From NCBI RefSeq assembly GCF_016808095.1, contig NC_068973.1, positions 30,870,077 through 30,934,076 on the forward strand: 64,000 bases of DNA, written 5' to 3'. Position 1 is the first letter of the stretch, and every line of letters starts with the position of its first letter. The stretch is from Vigna angularis. Taxonomy: Eukaryota; Streptophyta; Magnoliopsida; Fabales; Fabaceae. The position numbers and the translations under genes were made by a program. The notes beneath the pieces were generated by a model. The model ran no database searches. It was not told the DNA's origin and saw only the letters and a list, made by a program, of their open reading frames with translations. Below are positions 9,614-20,640 of this stretch, piece after piece.

Positions 9614-10440
9614 GACTACTATAATATTTAAATATAGACTTATTTTAATAAATTATTTTTTATGCACATCTTTGTTTATTTCCATTTATTTTATTATAAT
9701 TTTTATTTATCTTTTGCATCTTTGAAATTCAATAATAGTGAGAGAGAAAAATTGTATTACTGAATTGACGATAGTTTTTAATTAATTTTTCAATTCTTTC
9801 GATCTATTTCATTGACTATACAATTCCCGTTGATTTGTTTTTTCGTACTTATTCGATTCGAAATGTCATGTAAAAACGTGAGTGCTATCATTTCTCTGGT
9901 GAAGTACATATTATTATTATTTAGAAATACATTTAATATGCTTTTGCCAATATTATGTTTTCATTTATAATGACAAGTTGTACTGATCTTTCTTAGGGAT
10001 GTCTTAAAATGATATTTACTCAATTTTTTTAGTTTGCATAAGATTTTCACGTCTCTTGAAGCAATATTAATCTTCATTTATACATGATCCAAGTATCAAA
10101 ATTTGTCTAAAAAATGACAAAATAAAATAAAATCATAATGAACAGAACAATGAAATAAACATTAAGCACAGAACTAGTCTATTAGTAATTGATAGTAAGT
10201 TCTTTTTAAGAATTCAGAGGCCCAGAATATAGTTTTGCCTCTACAACAAACACAATTGTCTTTGCCTTTGGAAGAATTGTGGGTCATTCGATTGTAAAAA
10301 ATGATCTCGTGAATTTCTCCCATTTATCACATGATTCATTACTACAATTTCCTTCAATCTACATATGACATAATTGAATTTGAAAAAAATCTTTTATTTA
10401 TAAAAAATATATGTTATATTGTATGCTAAAAATGTATAAA
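9614..10440. other. AT-rich DNA without recognised feature
   Basis: I see no ORF, LTR terminus or terminal inverted repeat. Both strands are full of stops. It is probably decayed repeat DNA. Confidence 0.6.
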
Positions 10441-11170
10441 GGATGAAAGAACTAAAAAAACAAAGGCAAGAGTGGATTGCAAAGTAAAAATGTATTAAAA
10501 GGATGAAAATCATGTAATGGAACCAAAAGAAGGACTAAACAATGAATTGAAACATGTTACAGCATTGAAAACAATGAATTCAAAACAGTGAGAAACGAAA
10601 ATGTTAGATGAAAATGCATAAAGGTGTTCGATGAAATGTCTATATGAAAATGCATGAAGGTGTTCGATGAAATGCTTATGTCAAACAAACTTCTAGATGA
10701 AAATGCATAAAAGTGTGCGATGAAATACTTAAGTCAAACAAACTTATGAAGCACGCTACACTAACTATTATAGTAACCATTGGAATGAGATTATATCAAA
10801 GGAACAATGTAAAAGTTAAATCTAAAACTAGAAAATAAACTAAAACGACAAACTTAAATCAAAGGGACAAAACCAAAAATGCAAACTAGTGCTAAAACAG
10901 TGGAAAACATATAAAACTGGAAATTGAACTAAGCATTATGAGATGGAAATGTGAAACTGATTTAAAATGATTGAAACTCAATTGAAACAGGAGTATACAA
11001 TTTTAAATTAGAAATTAAACATGAAAATGGGTACAATACTGAATTAAGCAAACAAAAATAAGGAACTCAATGTAAAACCAGCACTAAACCATAAAACAAT
11101 ACTTATGGAGTCTGCTAGACTTGGTCAGATGATCAAAATCAAAATTAAGCAACATGAATTGAAACTGAAC
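10441..11170. repeat. A-rich non-coding repeat with short direct repeats
   Basis: Purine-rich on the plus strand. The motif GATGAAAATGCATAAAGG followed by TGTTCGATGAAATG recurs with variation near 10607, 10644 and 10694, together with TCAAACAAACTT at 10683 and 10735. There is no coding potential. It may be the pyrimidine-rich leader strand of a minus-oriented retroelement; that is inference only. Confidence 0.5.
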
Positions 11171-14165
11171 AGTGTGATGTCCCAAAATATATAGAAAAGG
11201 CATACATATAATAAAGACGTCATCATGCATAATATATGAAATCAGTCAAGAGTAATTAGGATTACAGTCATCCTTAGAATAGTATGGAATTGAAAACTAG
11301 AGTATTAGAGTTTCTCCCTGGAAATTACAGAGAATTTAAAACTTTAAATGCACTAAAGTTCTTCAAAATAATATGAGTTCATGGAATAAAAGCTAGCAAA
11401 TCTAAGCTGCAGCACTGCCGTCCCCTTCAAGAGCTGTTTCCAAAGTATCCTCCTCGCCATCTGCTCCCACCCAAGTGGATGATCATCGCAAAAGGAAACA
11501 CATACAACATGCACAAACACAAGCAAGCAAGGGTGAGCTAGTTATAAAATCATGTTATAACAATCACAGGCAACATGCAAATAAGGACAAATACAGTACA
11601 CTACACACACATGACTTGTTGCACTTAAACTTGACTCGTCCGGACTAGAATGATTACCGAGCTATGGCGGGTTATGCACTCGTGGTGGCCTCTACTGCTT
11701 TGCAAAGCCGTTGCCAATGGGTTCCACCCTACCACACTCACGAGGTTAGTCTGTTCCGCGCCTTGGAGCATACTGGAAGCCTCCAAGACTAGGACCTCCT
11801 GCTACTCCTCACCACATGGATCAATCCTCTCTACTTGAAAATGAAAGACCATTGGAGCGTTAGGAAAACCCCCATGACTGAGCTACCATGCAATCATTCT
11901 ACACACCACCAGGGCACCACCATGTATCATCTCCTTGAGGATCATGGAATTACGTCCTTGGACCATACTGTCACTTTGAAACTTAACTCCAGACATGAAT
12001 ATCCAGATACCATCATATTATCACAGTGAATCCATACACATCCCTTACATTCACATACTTCCCACATAAATCACATGATCATATCATTTTATGCATCCCA
12101 AACAATGCACACACTAGAATAATTCAAGAGATGGAGAGAGCAAAAGAAGAGACTTAACCCAAAAGAATTCGCACAGCGCATCCCATTCACAAGGCGAGAC
12201 AAGCGGATATCTCACAGCGCACACCTTAATTCGCATAGCGAATTAAGTCGCAGCATACATCAGACTTCAAACCTCTCGCATAGCGCACCCAGGTCGTTAT
12301 GCGAGAACCCAGACAGAGACCAACCTCCCCAAAGCTCTCGTTACGCGCCCCACTCGCCCTTCGAATTAAATGGGCAGTGATCCCAGACCACCATCAGTCG
12401 CATAGCGACAGGATTCGCCATGGCGAGTCCATAAACAGAGAGCATCACCCTCTGGTAATTCGCACAGCGCACAGCTCGCACAACGAATTTCCCAGACAGT
12501 GAGCACCCTCTACAAGGTCTCGCTATGCGAGACAACTCGCATAGCGACTCTGCATAATCAGTAGAACGAAATTTCTGCAGAATTATATACTCAACCATTC
12601 CTTACCAGTTCTAGACCTTTCTTCCAACTTCTAATGCCCCTAACTCATATTTCATACCTAGTTAAACTTGTCTAGGCGTTCCTAAAGTGACATTAACATG
12701 ATTCTAAAGTAATCACTACCAAACTTTTCATTAAAACTCTAATGTTATTAAACTAAGGACCCAATTTCAATTCTACCTAAGTTTTCTGACCCTAACCCGT
12801 TCTAATTTACTCATCTAGACTAGCCCAACTTGCCCAATTTGTAAGAGCCTAAATAAATAAAAAGGGCTATTGGGCCCTAGTTGGAGGCAGTTAGGCCCAG
12901 ACTAAGGGAACCTGACCTTAGCAAGGGTCCTTCCCCAAAAGCCAGAGTCTTCATTTCTGTTTTTTCCTTTCTCTCTCTAAACAGAAACCCTTTTTCCTAA
13001 ATGATTGCTCTGCCTTCTCTCTAAAAGATCCAAACACTGAACCGTTTAAATTTTAATTTGAAGGTGCCTAAACGATCGCGATGGCAAGAGCTTCATTTTG
13101 AACCGAACAATTTCCTCTTCCGACCGGTAAGTTCCCTTTTCCCCTTCTCTTTCACTGTTCTAGAACCTAGGGCATGCAACTTTGCTGGGTTCACGTGCCT
13201 TGTACGTTTTTCCTTCCATTCTCTGTCTATTCGAGCTTTAAGAGCTATGTTCTATCACCAATTTGGTGATCTGTAGGTTCTGTCAAGTTTCGCTCTGTGT
13301 GGAGGGTACTGTTAGGGCATCTACTGTGAATTGAATTGAGCAACCCAAAAGAAGAAGGTAAAGGGAGCTATAAATATTTTTCATTGCTTGTATGAGACAT
13401 ATGTAGGCTATACTCTGACTTGGTATGCTGTTTGGAGTGATATTTCACTTGCTTGGGTATGATGCGTTATGTGAACCTAACTGTATAACATGTGATGTTT
13501 GAAGTAATGACTGTGTAGTTGTTTGTATGAAGTGGATATCTGAAATTAGGCATGTTTGATGTATGTATTCTGTTAAATGGGTGATCTAATGGAAGATAAG
13601 GTAAGTATACACTGTTTGAGTAAATTGGTAGAGGTCTAAGTCACTTTAGGAGAATTGAGATAGTGAGTTAGTGAAATTGGGCAACTGGAGTCTAGAACAC
13701 CATAGGACAGTTAAAATGACTTAGATAAACTAATTGCGACTTGTTGAGAACACTTTGTTGGTAGGATAGAGGAACCTTAAAAACTTGAGTTGGCACATCC
13801 CTGATCATAGAGCAGCCCAGGTCTGATCCATTCAGTTGTGACTAGTCATATGTGCTGGCGTCGAAGGTGAGTTTGATGCGTTCAAACATTGGGTTCTTCT
13901 CCGATGACCAATTGTGTGACACCCGGGCACTGACGAGGGCGGGGAGTGATCGCCGGTGCAAGAGACACGAAGTGCAAGGGGCACTGACAAGGAGCGACTC
14001 CTGGCAGGCTTCCAGTGGAAGGGACACATGGATGAATCGAACATACACCAGAATGAGAGGGATCTAGAGACTGTATAGGTATGAGACTATACAGTTGAAA
14101 GATAACTTAAAGGGATTGATTTGGCTACTCATATCACCAAAAATGCATTTGCTTTTGGGTAGCCT
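11171..14165 (-). repeat. Probable non-coding retroelement block
   Basis: The left edge reads TGTGATGTCCCAAAAT at about 11172; its reverse complement ends in GGGACATCACA, a form I associate with 3' ends of legume LTRs. Minus-strand text near 11470-11540 contains GCTCACCCTTGCTTGCTTG and a GATGATCATCC motif that I recall from legume non-coding LTR elements. No gag or pol reading frame is visible on either strand, and short ORFs (for example 11650-12029) resemble nothing. I found no matching second LTR or target duplication. Classification is tentative. Confidence 0.4.
12165..12550. repeat. Field of ~13 CGCATAGCG-type motifs
   Basis: Near-palindromic units such as ATTCGCATAGCGAATT (about 12231), AGTCGCATAGCGACAG (about 12400), TCTCGCTATGCGAGAC (about 12518) and ACTCGCATAGCGACTC (about 12535), plus variants with CACAGCG or TTACGCG, are spread over 385 bp in both orientations. 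Spacers are about 10-45 bp of unrelated sequence. The arrangement is too regular for chance in DNA of this composition. Confidence 0.75.
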
Positions 14166-14230
14166 AACCCATAAGAACTCCATGGTTAAGCGTGCTTAGC
14201 TTGAAGTAATCGTGGTGATGTGTGGGGGCA
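14166..14230 (+). repeat. 5S-rRNA-like segment inside repeat DNA
   Basis: The stretch CCCATAAGAACTCCATGG followed by TTAAGCGTGCTTAGC resembles the middle of plant 5S rRNA, which reads CATCAGAACTCC..AGTTAAGCGTGCTTGG around internal promoter box A. The downstream box-C equivalent (GTGGTGATGTGTGGG) is clearly diverged, and no T-run terminator follows. It is therefore not a working 5S gene but a derived copy, as in LTR elements of the Cassandra type. The comparison is from memory, not a search. Confidence 0.55.
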
Positions 14231-14250
14231 GTCAATATTCCCTGTAAGTT

Positions 14251-14290
14251 GCTGGAACATACAGTGCTGGAACATACAGTGCTGGAACAT
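14251..14290 (+). repeat. 15-bp tandem repeat, three copies
   Basis: GCTGGAACATACAGT occurs at 14251 and 14266, and a partial third copy GCTGGAACAT at 14281. It lies about 20 bp after the 5S-like segment. The short ORF over it is not credible. Confidence 0.85.
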
Positions 14291-14888
14291 AAATGGTTGT
14301 GAAACTCGAGTTAAATTGGAGTGTAGATTCGGTAGACTCGCGAGTGAACTCGGTGAACTCTGCTTAGGCTTGGGGCTCGTGTACCCAAAAGGATCGGACA
14401 CCAACATGCTGACCATCAAGCCGACCACTTAAGCGACTATTCACGCCGACCACATGTTCTCTTATTAAGACATTGTGTACGACCAAGGTTAAAGAAAGGG
14501 ATAGTTTGATTGTAGCATTGTATGCATGTGGGAAACATTGTGTCTACATTTTTATTGAGGAAATAATATTAATGTTTCAAATGTAGAATCGAGATCAATA
14601 GTCTAATCTTAAGTAACCGATCATCCAAAACATTCAGAAGGTATCTACCTACAGAAGTGTTCTGATATCAAAGTCAGCTCGACGTTGACAATTCAGGTAT
14701 TAATGATACAATCAATTCATATCACTTACCTCGTTACCTCAAACCTATAATTATAAATTATAAAGTGGATTTTTGATTAACATCAATCTAATTACAATTA
14801 TGAATGATCACACTTTATATCTAAGTTGGTCAATATTAATATTAATTATCTTGACCAATCACTAATCGGTTCACTTCTTTAACTATTC
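14291..14888. other. Non-coding DNA between 5S-like segment and segment B'
   Basis: Nothing is recognised. It becomes AT-rich from about 14520. No ORF, terminal repeat or LTR boundary was found. Confidence 0.5.
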
Positions 14889-15073
14889 GGTTTTGATGAT
14901 GGCTCACTTACAGATCCAAATGAAGATGTCAATCTCTGTCTAACCAAATTCTATACGATACACAATAAAGAATAGATTTATGCTAAATATGTATTTTCAA
15001 ATGTAAAAGAATAAAAAATATATAAATGGTTAAGTATCAAGATCTTTCCAAAGAACAGTTTCTCCTACATCTC
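14889..15073. repeat. Segment B': paralogue of 9434-9613
   Basis: This is the same ~180-bp unit as 9434-9613, starting TGATGATGGCTCACTTACAG. It differs by a short deletion (AAGATGTCAATCTCTG here) and scattered substitutions. It precedes segment A' instead of following it. Confidence 0.85.
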
Positions 15074-15485
15074 TCACTTTTCATCCTGTACCTCCAAAAT
15101 GGCAAAAATATTTTATCGGCATTCGAAAATCGGTTAAAAAATTTACTTACCGGCATTCGAACGACGTTAAGGTTTTTTCTAACTTTTATTTATTAATACT
15201 ACTAATAATAATAAAAAATATTAAAAATTTAATATTTTAAATTAAAAACTAAATTAAAAAAATTATTTATTTACATTTCATAAACATCTTTTTTAATATA
15301 ATAAATATTTAATTAATTTAACATTTTTAATATAATTAAATATGTATTAATATTATAATTTATAAAATATTATTTATTAAAATAAATAAATAATATTATA
15401 AAATTAAAGAAAAACTTAAAAAAAATATGTTAACCGTTTGGAAATACAGTTAACATATTCAATTTAAATTATTCAATTGTATTTT
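15074..15485. other. Extremely AT-rich spacer
   Basis: Starts with two short GGCATTCGAA-type repeats (about 15117 and 15150), then almost only A and T with TTAAATAATATT-type runs. GTTAAC occurs twice near 15430 and 15450. It is probably an AT-rich MITE or decayed repeat; no coding signal. Confidence 0.45.
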
Positions 15486-16037
15486 CATGCATGTTTCCTG
15501 TTTTAGAGTTAATTAAGTTTTTCTTAATACCAAAATGGAATAGCTTATGAAATATTAGTTTGATCTATATTTATGGGGCTGTTTCATAAACAAAAGAAGA
15601 TTATTTTTATAATAACCAAAAGAAAACCGCTAATTTTATTGTAACTAAAACAATATTAAACTATTATCTTCAAAAAAAATTATCATATAAAACACATAAC
15701 TTAATGGTTTCCATTGATTTGTAATTACCTATATATAAATTTCTTATTTTATTCCTTAAAACATTATACATTACTCAAAATATAAATTTAATAACTACAC
15801 GTTCTATATATGCTTTTAAACTAAGATCATGTTTAGACAAAATCTGGTTTTGTATATAACTCTCATCAAACGCAATGCGTATCCAATAAATAAATAATCC
15901 ACTTCACTTACATTATGTTAATGGTTTTGATATACCTGTGAGGAATTTATATCCACCATAACAGTATCCGTGGTGGCATCAAATTAAAATACACCTTAGT
16001 TTTTGCTCAGACCTTTCTTTACTCGCCATGACTTGCA
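15486..16037. repeat. Segment A': paralogue with the empty CACTA site
   Basis: Unfilled copy of segment A. The sequence GAAGATTATTTTTATAA is continuous at 15596-15612. The single TTA at 15601-15603 corresponds to the TTA duplicated around the CACTA element at 7363-7365 and 8949-8951. It lies downstream of the NUS1-like gene's stop codon, so no exon is included. Confidence 0.92.
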
Positions 16038-16448
16038 ATGGTATCTCTCCAGCAGGATGAGAAAGCACTTTTTCCACAAAGATATCTTTGTGGTGCTTGT
16101 GCAGTAAAATCCATCTCTACTTACCTGTTATGATCCCGAAAAAAAAAATGAATAGCGACATGAAAACAAGATTTTAATGCTCTATGGACCATGCATAACT
16201 TTATTTAATACTAATTCCGCTCATAGTCCAAATGCAACATCATCCATAAAAGTGCGGAGATATCTTCTGATATACTGTACTATTTGTTAGTAATCATTTC
16301 TCCTTGAAAACTGGGATCTTTTTTGGCTAATCTCACATGATTTACTAATGGAGATCCAAACAGTAAAATGGAGTTAATGGGAAAAATAACTGCAGAACAT
16401 TTACTAATTTATTGGGGATCAAATCATGGTTGACCAGTAAATGACTGA
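16038..16448 (-). other. Downstream region of the NUS1-like gene
   Basis: It holds the likely 3' UTR and downstream DNA. No other ORF is present. No strong polyadenylation signal could be singled out. Confidence 0.4.
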
Positions 16449-19385
16449 CTAAAGAGAATACCTACCATAATTTTGGTGCACTCTCGTGAAGTTATAAATG
16501 GCTTTGATTAAGGAACCATATGTCATGAATTTCAATGATCCCATGTGTCTGTAATAAACACAATTCAGTCAGAAGAATCTATCAAAAAGAAAGAAAAAAA
16601 TACCAAAAATAAATCAGCGTACGAATGATCCAAGTTTTATCATGAGATCATGAGATAAAAAAAATATCAAAAATAAATCAGCGTACGAATTTATCATGAG
16701 ATCACTAACTTTTAACATTAAGTTTTCACTTATAGTTGTATGGCCAACATTCATAAAAAATTATAAACAAGTTCTCACATCACCTACAGAGCAGAGTTTA
16801 TGCATGGCAAGGAACTTTACGTTAAACTTTCAATGTTATAATGTCTCTGCAATAGAATTATGGAGTTCAGTTCGACTTTTAAACTAATTTCATTTACGAG
16901 GACTTCTATTTCAGTTAAATCATCAGTATACTATTCCAAGTTGATAACTAATTCAGAACAGAACGGCAATGTAACAGAACTACCGCTTTTAGTTTCATTT
17001 CTGTGAAAAAAACAAACATTTTATCACTGCACTGATATAATAAAAAATAATAGTTTCCTCTTAAGAACTTACACGATCTCTGTGTAGCGAAGTCTCCATG
17101 CAGGAAAACCAAGATGGCTCCTCACAGGTCCATAAACCAGTAAAAGGTCAGGCTCAGGGCCTTTGCTACCTGATCATAATGACAGCTACTTTTCTGAACA
17201 AGGCAGTCAACTCTTAAACTATTAATAGGTCTAGAAAGCAAACATACCGACAATTTGCAATGCTTCATTCAATTGAGGTTCTAAAGATATTTGAGCATCT
17301 AGTTCTTCACCCAAGGAACGCTGTTTCAAGTTCTCCACAAAAACCAAGTTAGCTGCTTTCGCCACTGCCTCCTTCCCATCCACATAAGAAAGAAACTCCA
17401 GAGTCATGTGATCATGAGCATGGCGTGTAACAATTTGACTAACTTCCTGCACTGAATTAATGCTAGATCAGATCAAACAAGTGACATAACCGCAAACGTT
17501 ACTATTCATGCTTGACAGCAATGGCAGCTGAATGAGCCATTTATCATATTTTCTACTAATGCATTTTTTGGAGGCAGAGGGAAAATACAAAGAGAACACG
17601 TGATAAGAATCATGTATTTCATCTTATAAATAATTTCTTAGACAATGACCCAAAAATAATCAAATACTGCAAGTAAGTCCCATCATCTATGAACATTTTA
17701 AGCCAATGACAACGGAAATGAGATCAGATGTACCCAACAAATTTCATGCGTAAAACCAATTTAATCTGGGACATATGATCTACCAGAATCTAACAAAAGG
17801 TTTGGTTACATATCCTTCCCCATCACCTAATTGAATAGTAGAAAGAAGTCAAAGAATCAAACAAAATTAAATGAGGAAAAATATAAGACACACCAATCAC
17901 ATGCAAGTTAAAATCATAACCCGGTGCCAAACTTATCTATAGCTTAACAAAGGATCAATCTGCAAGAAAACAATTATATGGTACCTGAATGGATTTTGCA
18001 TTCTTCAAATTTTGAAGTATGGTTTCCTTAGACTTCTTCAATACTCCTAGAATGAAGAGTTCAAGGAAAACACTATTATATGGCCCGAGTAAAAGAAACC
18101 TTACAATCATTGGTTCTCCAAACCTTTCATACCATTCATGTCATAGAGGCACACATTCTTCACACCAATAGAGTCCAGCCACTTCAACAGTTTAACAAGT
18201 TCAGAAATCTGACAAGCTTCTTCACTTTCTATGACAATGGCAAGGTACTGAACCTTTTCTGGATGAAGAGACTTGTGTTTTTCCAGTACTCCAAGAGAGA
18301 TGAAGTAGCTCTCCAACAAATTACCCACGACTACTATGGAATACCATGCGCTGACAATTATTTGCAGAAAGTACCATAGCAGTCGAAGCCAGAGATCTCC
18401 AATCTGTAGAAGCCTTAAAACTCACAATGAATGGACTTAAATTTTAGGTTGAATGGAAAAGGATATGCTCAGTTGCATAGACTAACCATTTACGTTAAAT
18501 ATGATTGTGTTCAACAATACGTAGATGAAAGATGACGCAACGCAACAACATGTATTTAGATTGGAATCTTTCTACACGAGCGTGGACTCTGTTAACAAAA
18601 TAGACTTATGTTGGAAAACGTAACAAGCATAATTTGTTTATCTTATAGAATAAGTAATTTATTGATTTAATATTGCCAGTTTTGTACGAACCTTTAGATA
18701 TAGATTACCAGTTTCTTACCGTCTACACATCTGTTGATTCAGGATCTAGATAGTTGTCATTTTTCCCTTGTATTGGTCTATTTTTTTATTCAGTGCTTGC
18801 ATTACAGCGCTTGGAGATGTGTCTATGACAGCATGATATTTGGTATTCAGTCATTTTGCTCTTGTATTGGTCAATTTCTACTGGGGTTAAAGATCTGTCT
18901 ATGACAGCATGATATTGAAAGAAATAAAGTGCTTGAAATTCAAAGAATTAACTGAAACATCTCAGGATCTCTAAACAACTTTTAATTAGAACTCAAGTTA
19001 ATAACTAATAATTGGTTATTAAATTGAATGAATATTTCGTTTCTACTAAAAAACATTAATATATGTCATAGAAATCTCACATAATATTAAGTATTCTTGT
19101 TATTGCAACTACAGCGGAGAAAAGCTCTTCAAAATTAAAATTAGTATTCCCATATGCCAAAAAATAGATTGAACAATTTAGCTATTTTATCAACTAAGAA
19201 AAATTGAACACCTAACTTTGATTATATACAATTTTAATAGCGGGTGCAAGAAAAATATTTCTTTGAAATATATTGTGCAGAGAGTTGCAGTACTGATGGA
19301 AGATTGGGCTGAAGGATATGAAGTGATGAAGACTTACAGTAACAATACACCAAGAAAACTTGTGAGCTCCATCTCTAAAATCCAT
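16449..19385 (-). CDS. LEW1: NUS1/LEW1-like cis-prenyltransferase subunit, six exons
   Basis: Exons on the minus strand: 19338-19385, 18133-18403, 17985-18046, 17248-17446, 17073-17169 and 16449-16548. All junctions are GT..AG, phases agree, and the sum is 777 bp, giving 258 residues plus TAG, close to Arabidopsis LEW1 as I recall it. Recognised segments are LKWLDSIGVKNVCLYDMN, GPEPDLLLVYGPVRSHLGF and AIYNFTRVHQNYG. The N-terminal part of exon 2 (LRLLWYFLQIIVSAWYSIV) is a likely membrane segment. The family is the non-catalytic partner of dehydrodolichyl diphosphate synthase at the ER, needed for dolichol and protein N-glycosylation; the C-terminal NYG matches the conserved NxG/RxG motif. The ATG at 19383-19385 is chosen because MDFRDGAHKFSW looks native; an in-frame start about nine codons upstream is possible. 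No breaks seen. Confidence 0.85.
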
Positions 19386-20640
19386 GGATCCTAAAAGTAC
19401 GAAAAACATCAATTAGATCCATTTCAAAAGGAGAAAGAGGGCAATAAAAGAAGCGAGCATGTAAACAAATACACGAGTAACAGTTAAACTGGAAATAATT
19501 ATTAATAATTGGTGCAATCAAAGTGTGAAACGGAGATGAATTCATAAAGCAAGAAACCAAAACATGAAGGCAGCAAGCAATAGACTAATACAGACGTGAA
19601 TGCATAATTGCAACGAAAAACATACAAAAGAGGAAGAAGAATAAGAGGAAGACACGAACTAAAACCAGGTTACGATTAAGCAAACACCAAAGAGAATAGG
19701 GAAAATCACAACATGAATAAAGAGCGGAATGAGAAAACGGAATGGCACCTAAAAGAGAAACTCAGCGAAACAAAATCGTTTAATTTGCAGCGCCAAGCGA
19801 ATAACGAGAGAGAAGAAAGTGATAATGAAAGTTATTTCAATTAGGGTAATGGTATTTTAACAACAAGTTTTGACTAACATTTTTTTACACGGGACATTTG
19901 TCAAAATATGAGTGTTCCACGTGAAATTTTTTTTTAAGATGAGAATGACGTGGAAAGAAAATTGGGGGAAGGGTTTGAAAGTGAAGAGGTTCATTTTCTC
20001 TCTTAAGAATTTGAATATAAGGTAAGGTGAGAGAGAACTCAAGTTTAGAGAGACAAAGCGAACCCTAGAGTGAGTTCCCCCCTCATACCCAGCCAACTCG
20101 CCTCTTCTCATAAACGTGTCGGTGCAAGCGTGGTCCACCGGAGTTTCGCGTGATGAAGTGGTGTCCGTTCCGGTGACCGACAGCGTTGGAAGTTTTGATT
20201 GGAACCGCCACCGACAAAGACACGTTTTGAGCTACCGTCGTTTACGTCTACTCACATATACCTAGTCATTGTGGTTCGTCTTCCTTAGAGCGCCGCGGTC
20301 CTTTATTCGTCAGAGTGTCGCCGTCGACGTTTATCCACCCACCCATCTTGCTTCGTGCCACCCACCTAGAGGCGTTGGTGTTCATTAAAGTGTTGTCGGA
20401 CTGTCTTTGTTCATTAAATGTTGGTTTAGTTTGTTTAAATTTGTTAGGGAATTTATGTGTTGTTGTGTTTTTTGGGAATTTTTCAAGGTATGGTTTAGTG
20501 TGGATTGAAGTTGTGTAGAAAATTTAGTGGTTGATGGTGTTTCTGGGTGGAAAGTATGAAGTTTTTTTCTAATTTTTTTGACCATTTACTGGTTTAGTTC
20601 TTTCGACACAATCATTATGCCATTTATATACAATTCCATG
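19386..20640. other. Upstream region of the NUS1-like gene and adjoining repeat-like DNA
   Basis: 19386-19830 is A-rich on the plus strand and probably holds the NUS1-like promoter and 5' UTR; no clear TATA was fixed. From about 19855 it changes to DNA of different character. The segment 19990-20400 is GC-richer (CGCCGCGG, CGTCGACG) and looks like the leader of a rightward transcript, but no ORF longer than 67 codons follows and nothing is recognised. Confidence 0.4.

Noticed and set aside
14166..14230. Functional 5S rRNA gene
   Set aside because: Box C region is diverged, no T-rich terminator follows, and the flanks do not match 5S ends.
9434..15073. Segments B and B' considered as LTRs of a 5.4-kb element (TG..CA-like ends)
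   Set aside because: No primer-binding site or polypurine tract next to either copy, no matching target duplication, and B continues directly from segment A.
15486..16448. Duplication of part of the NUS1-like gene in segment A
   Set aside because: The shared segment lies wholly downstream of the stop codon; no exon recurs at 7.2-9.4 kb.
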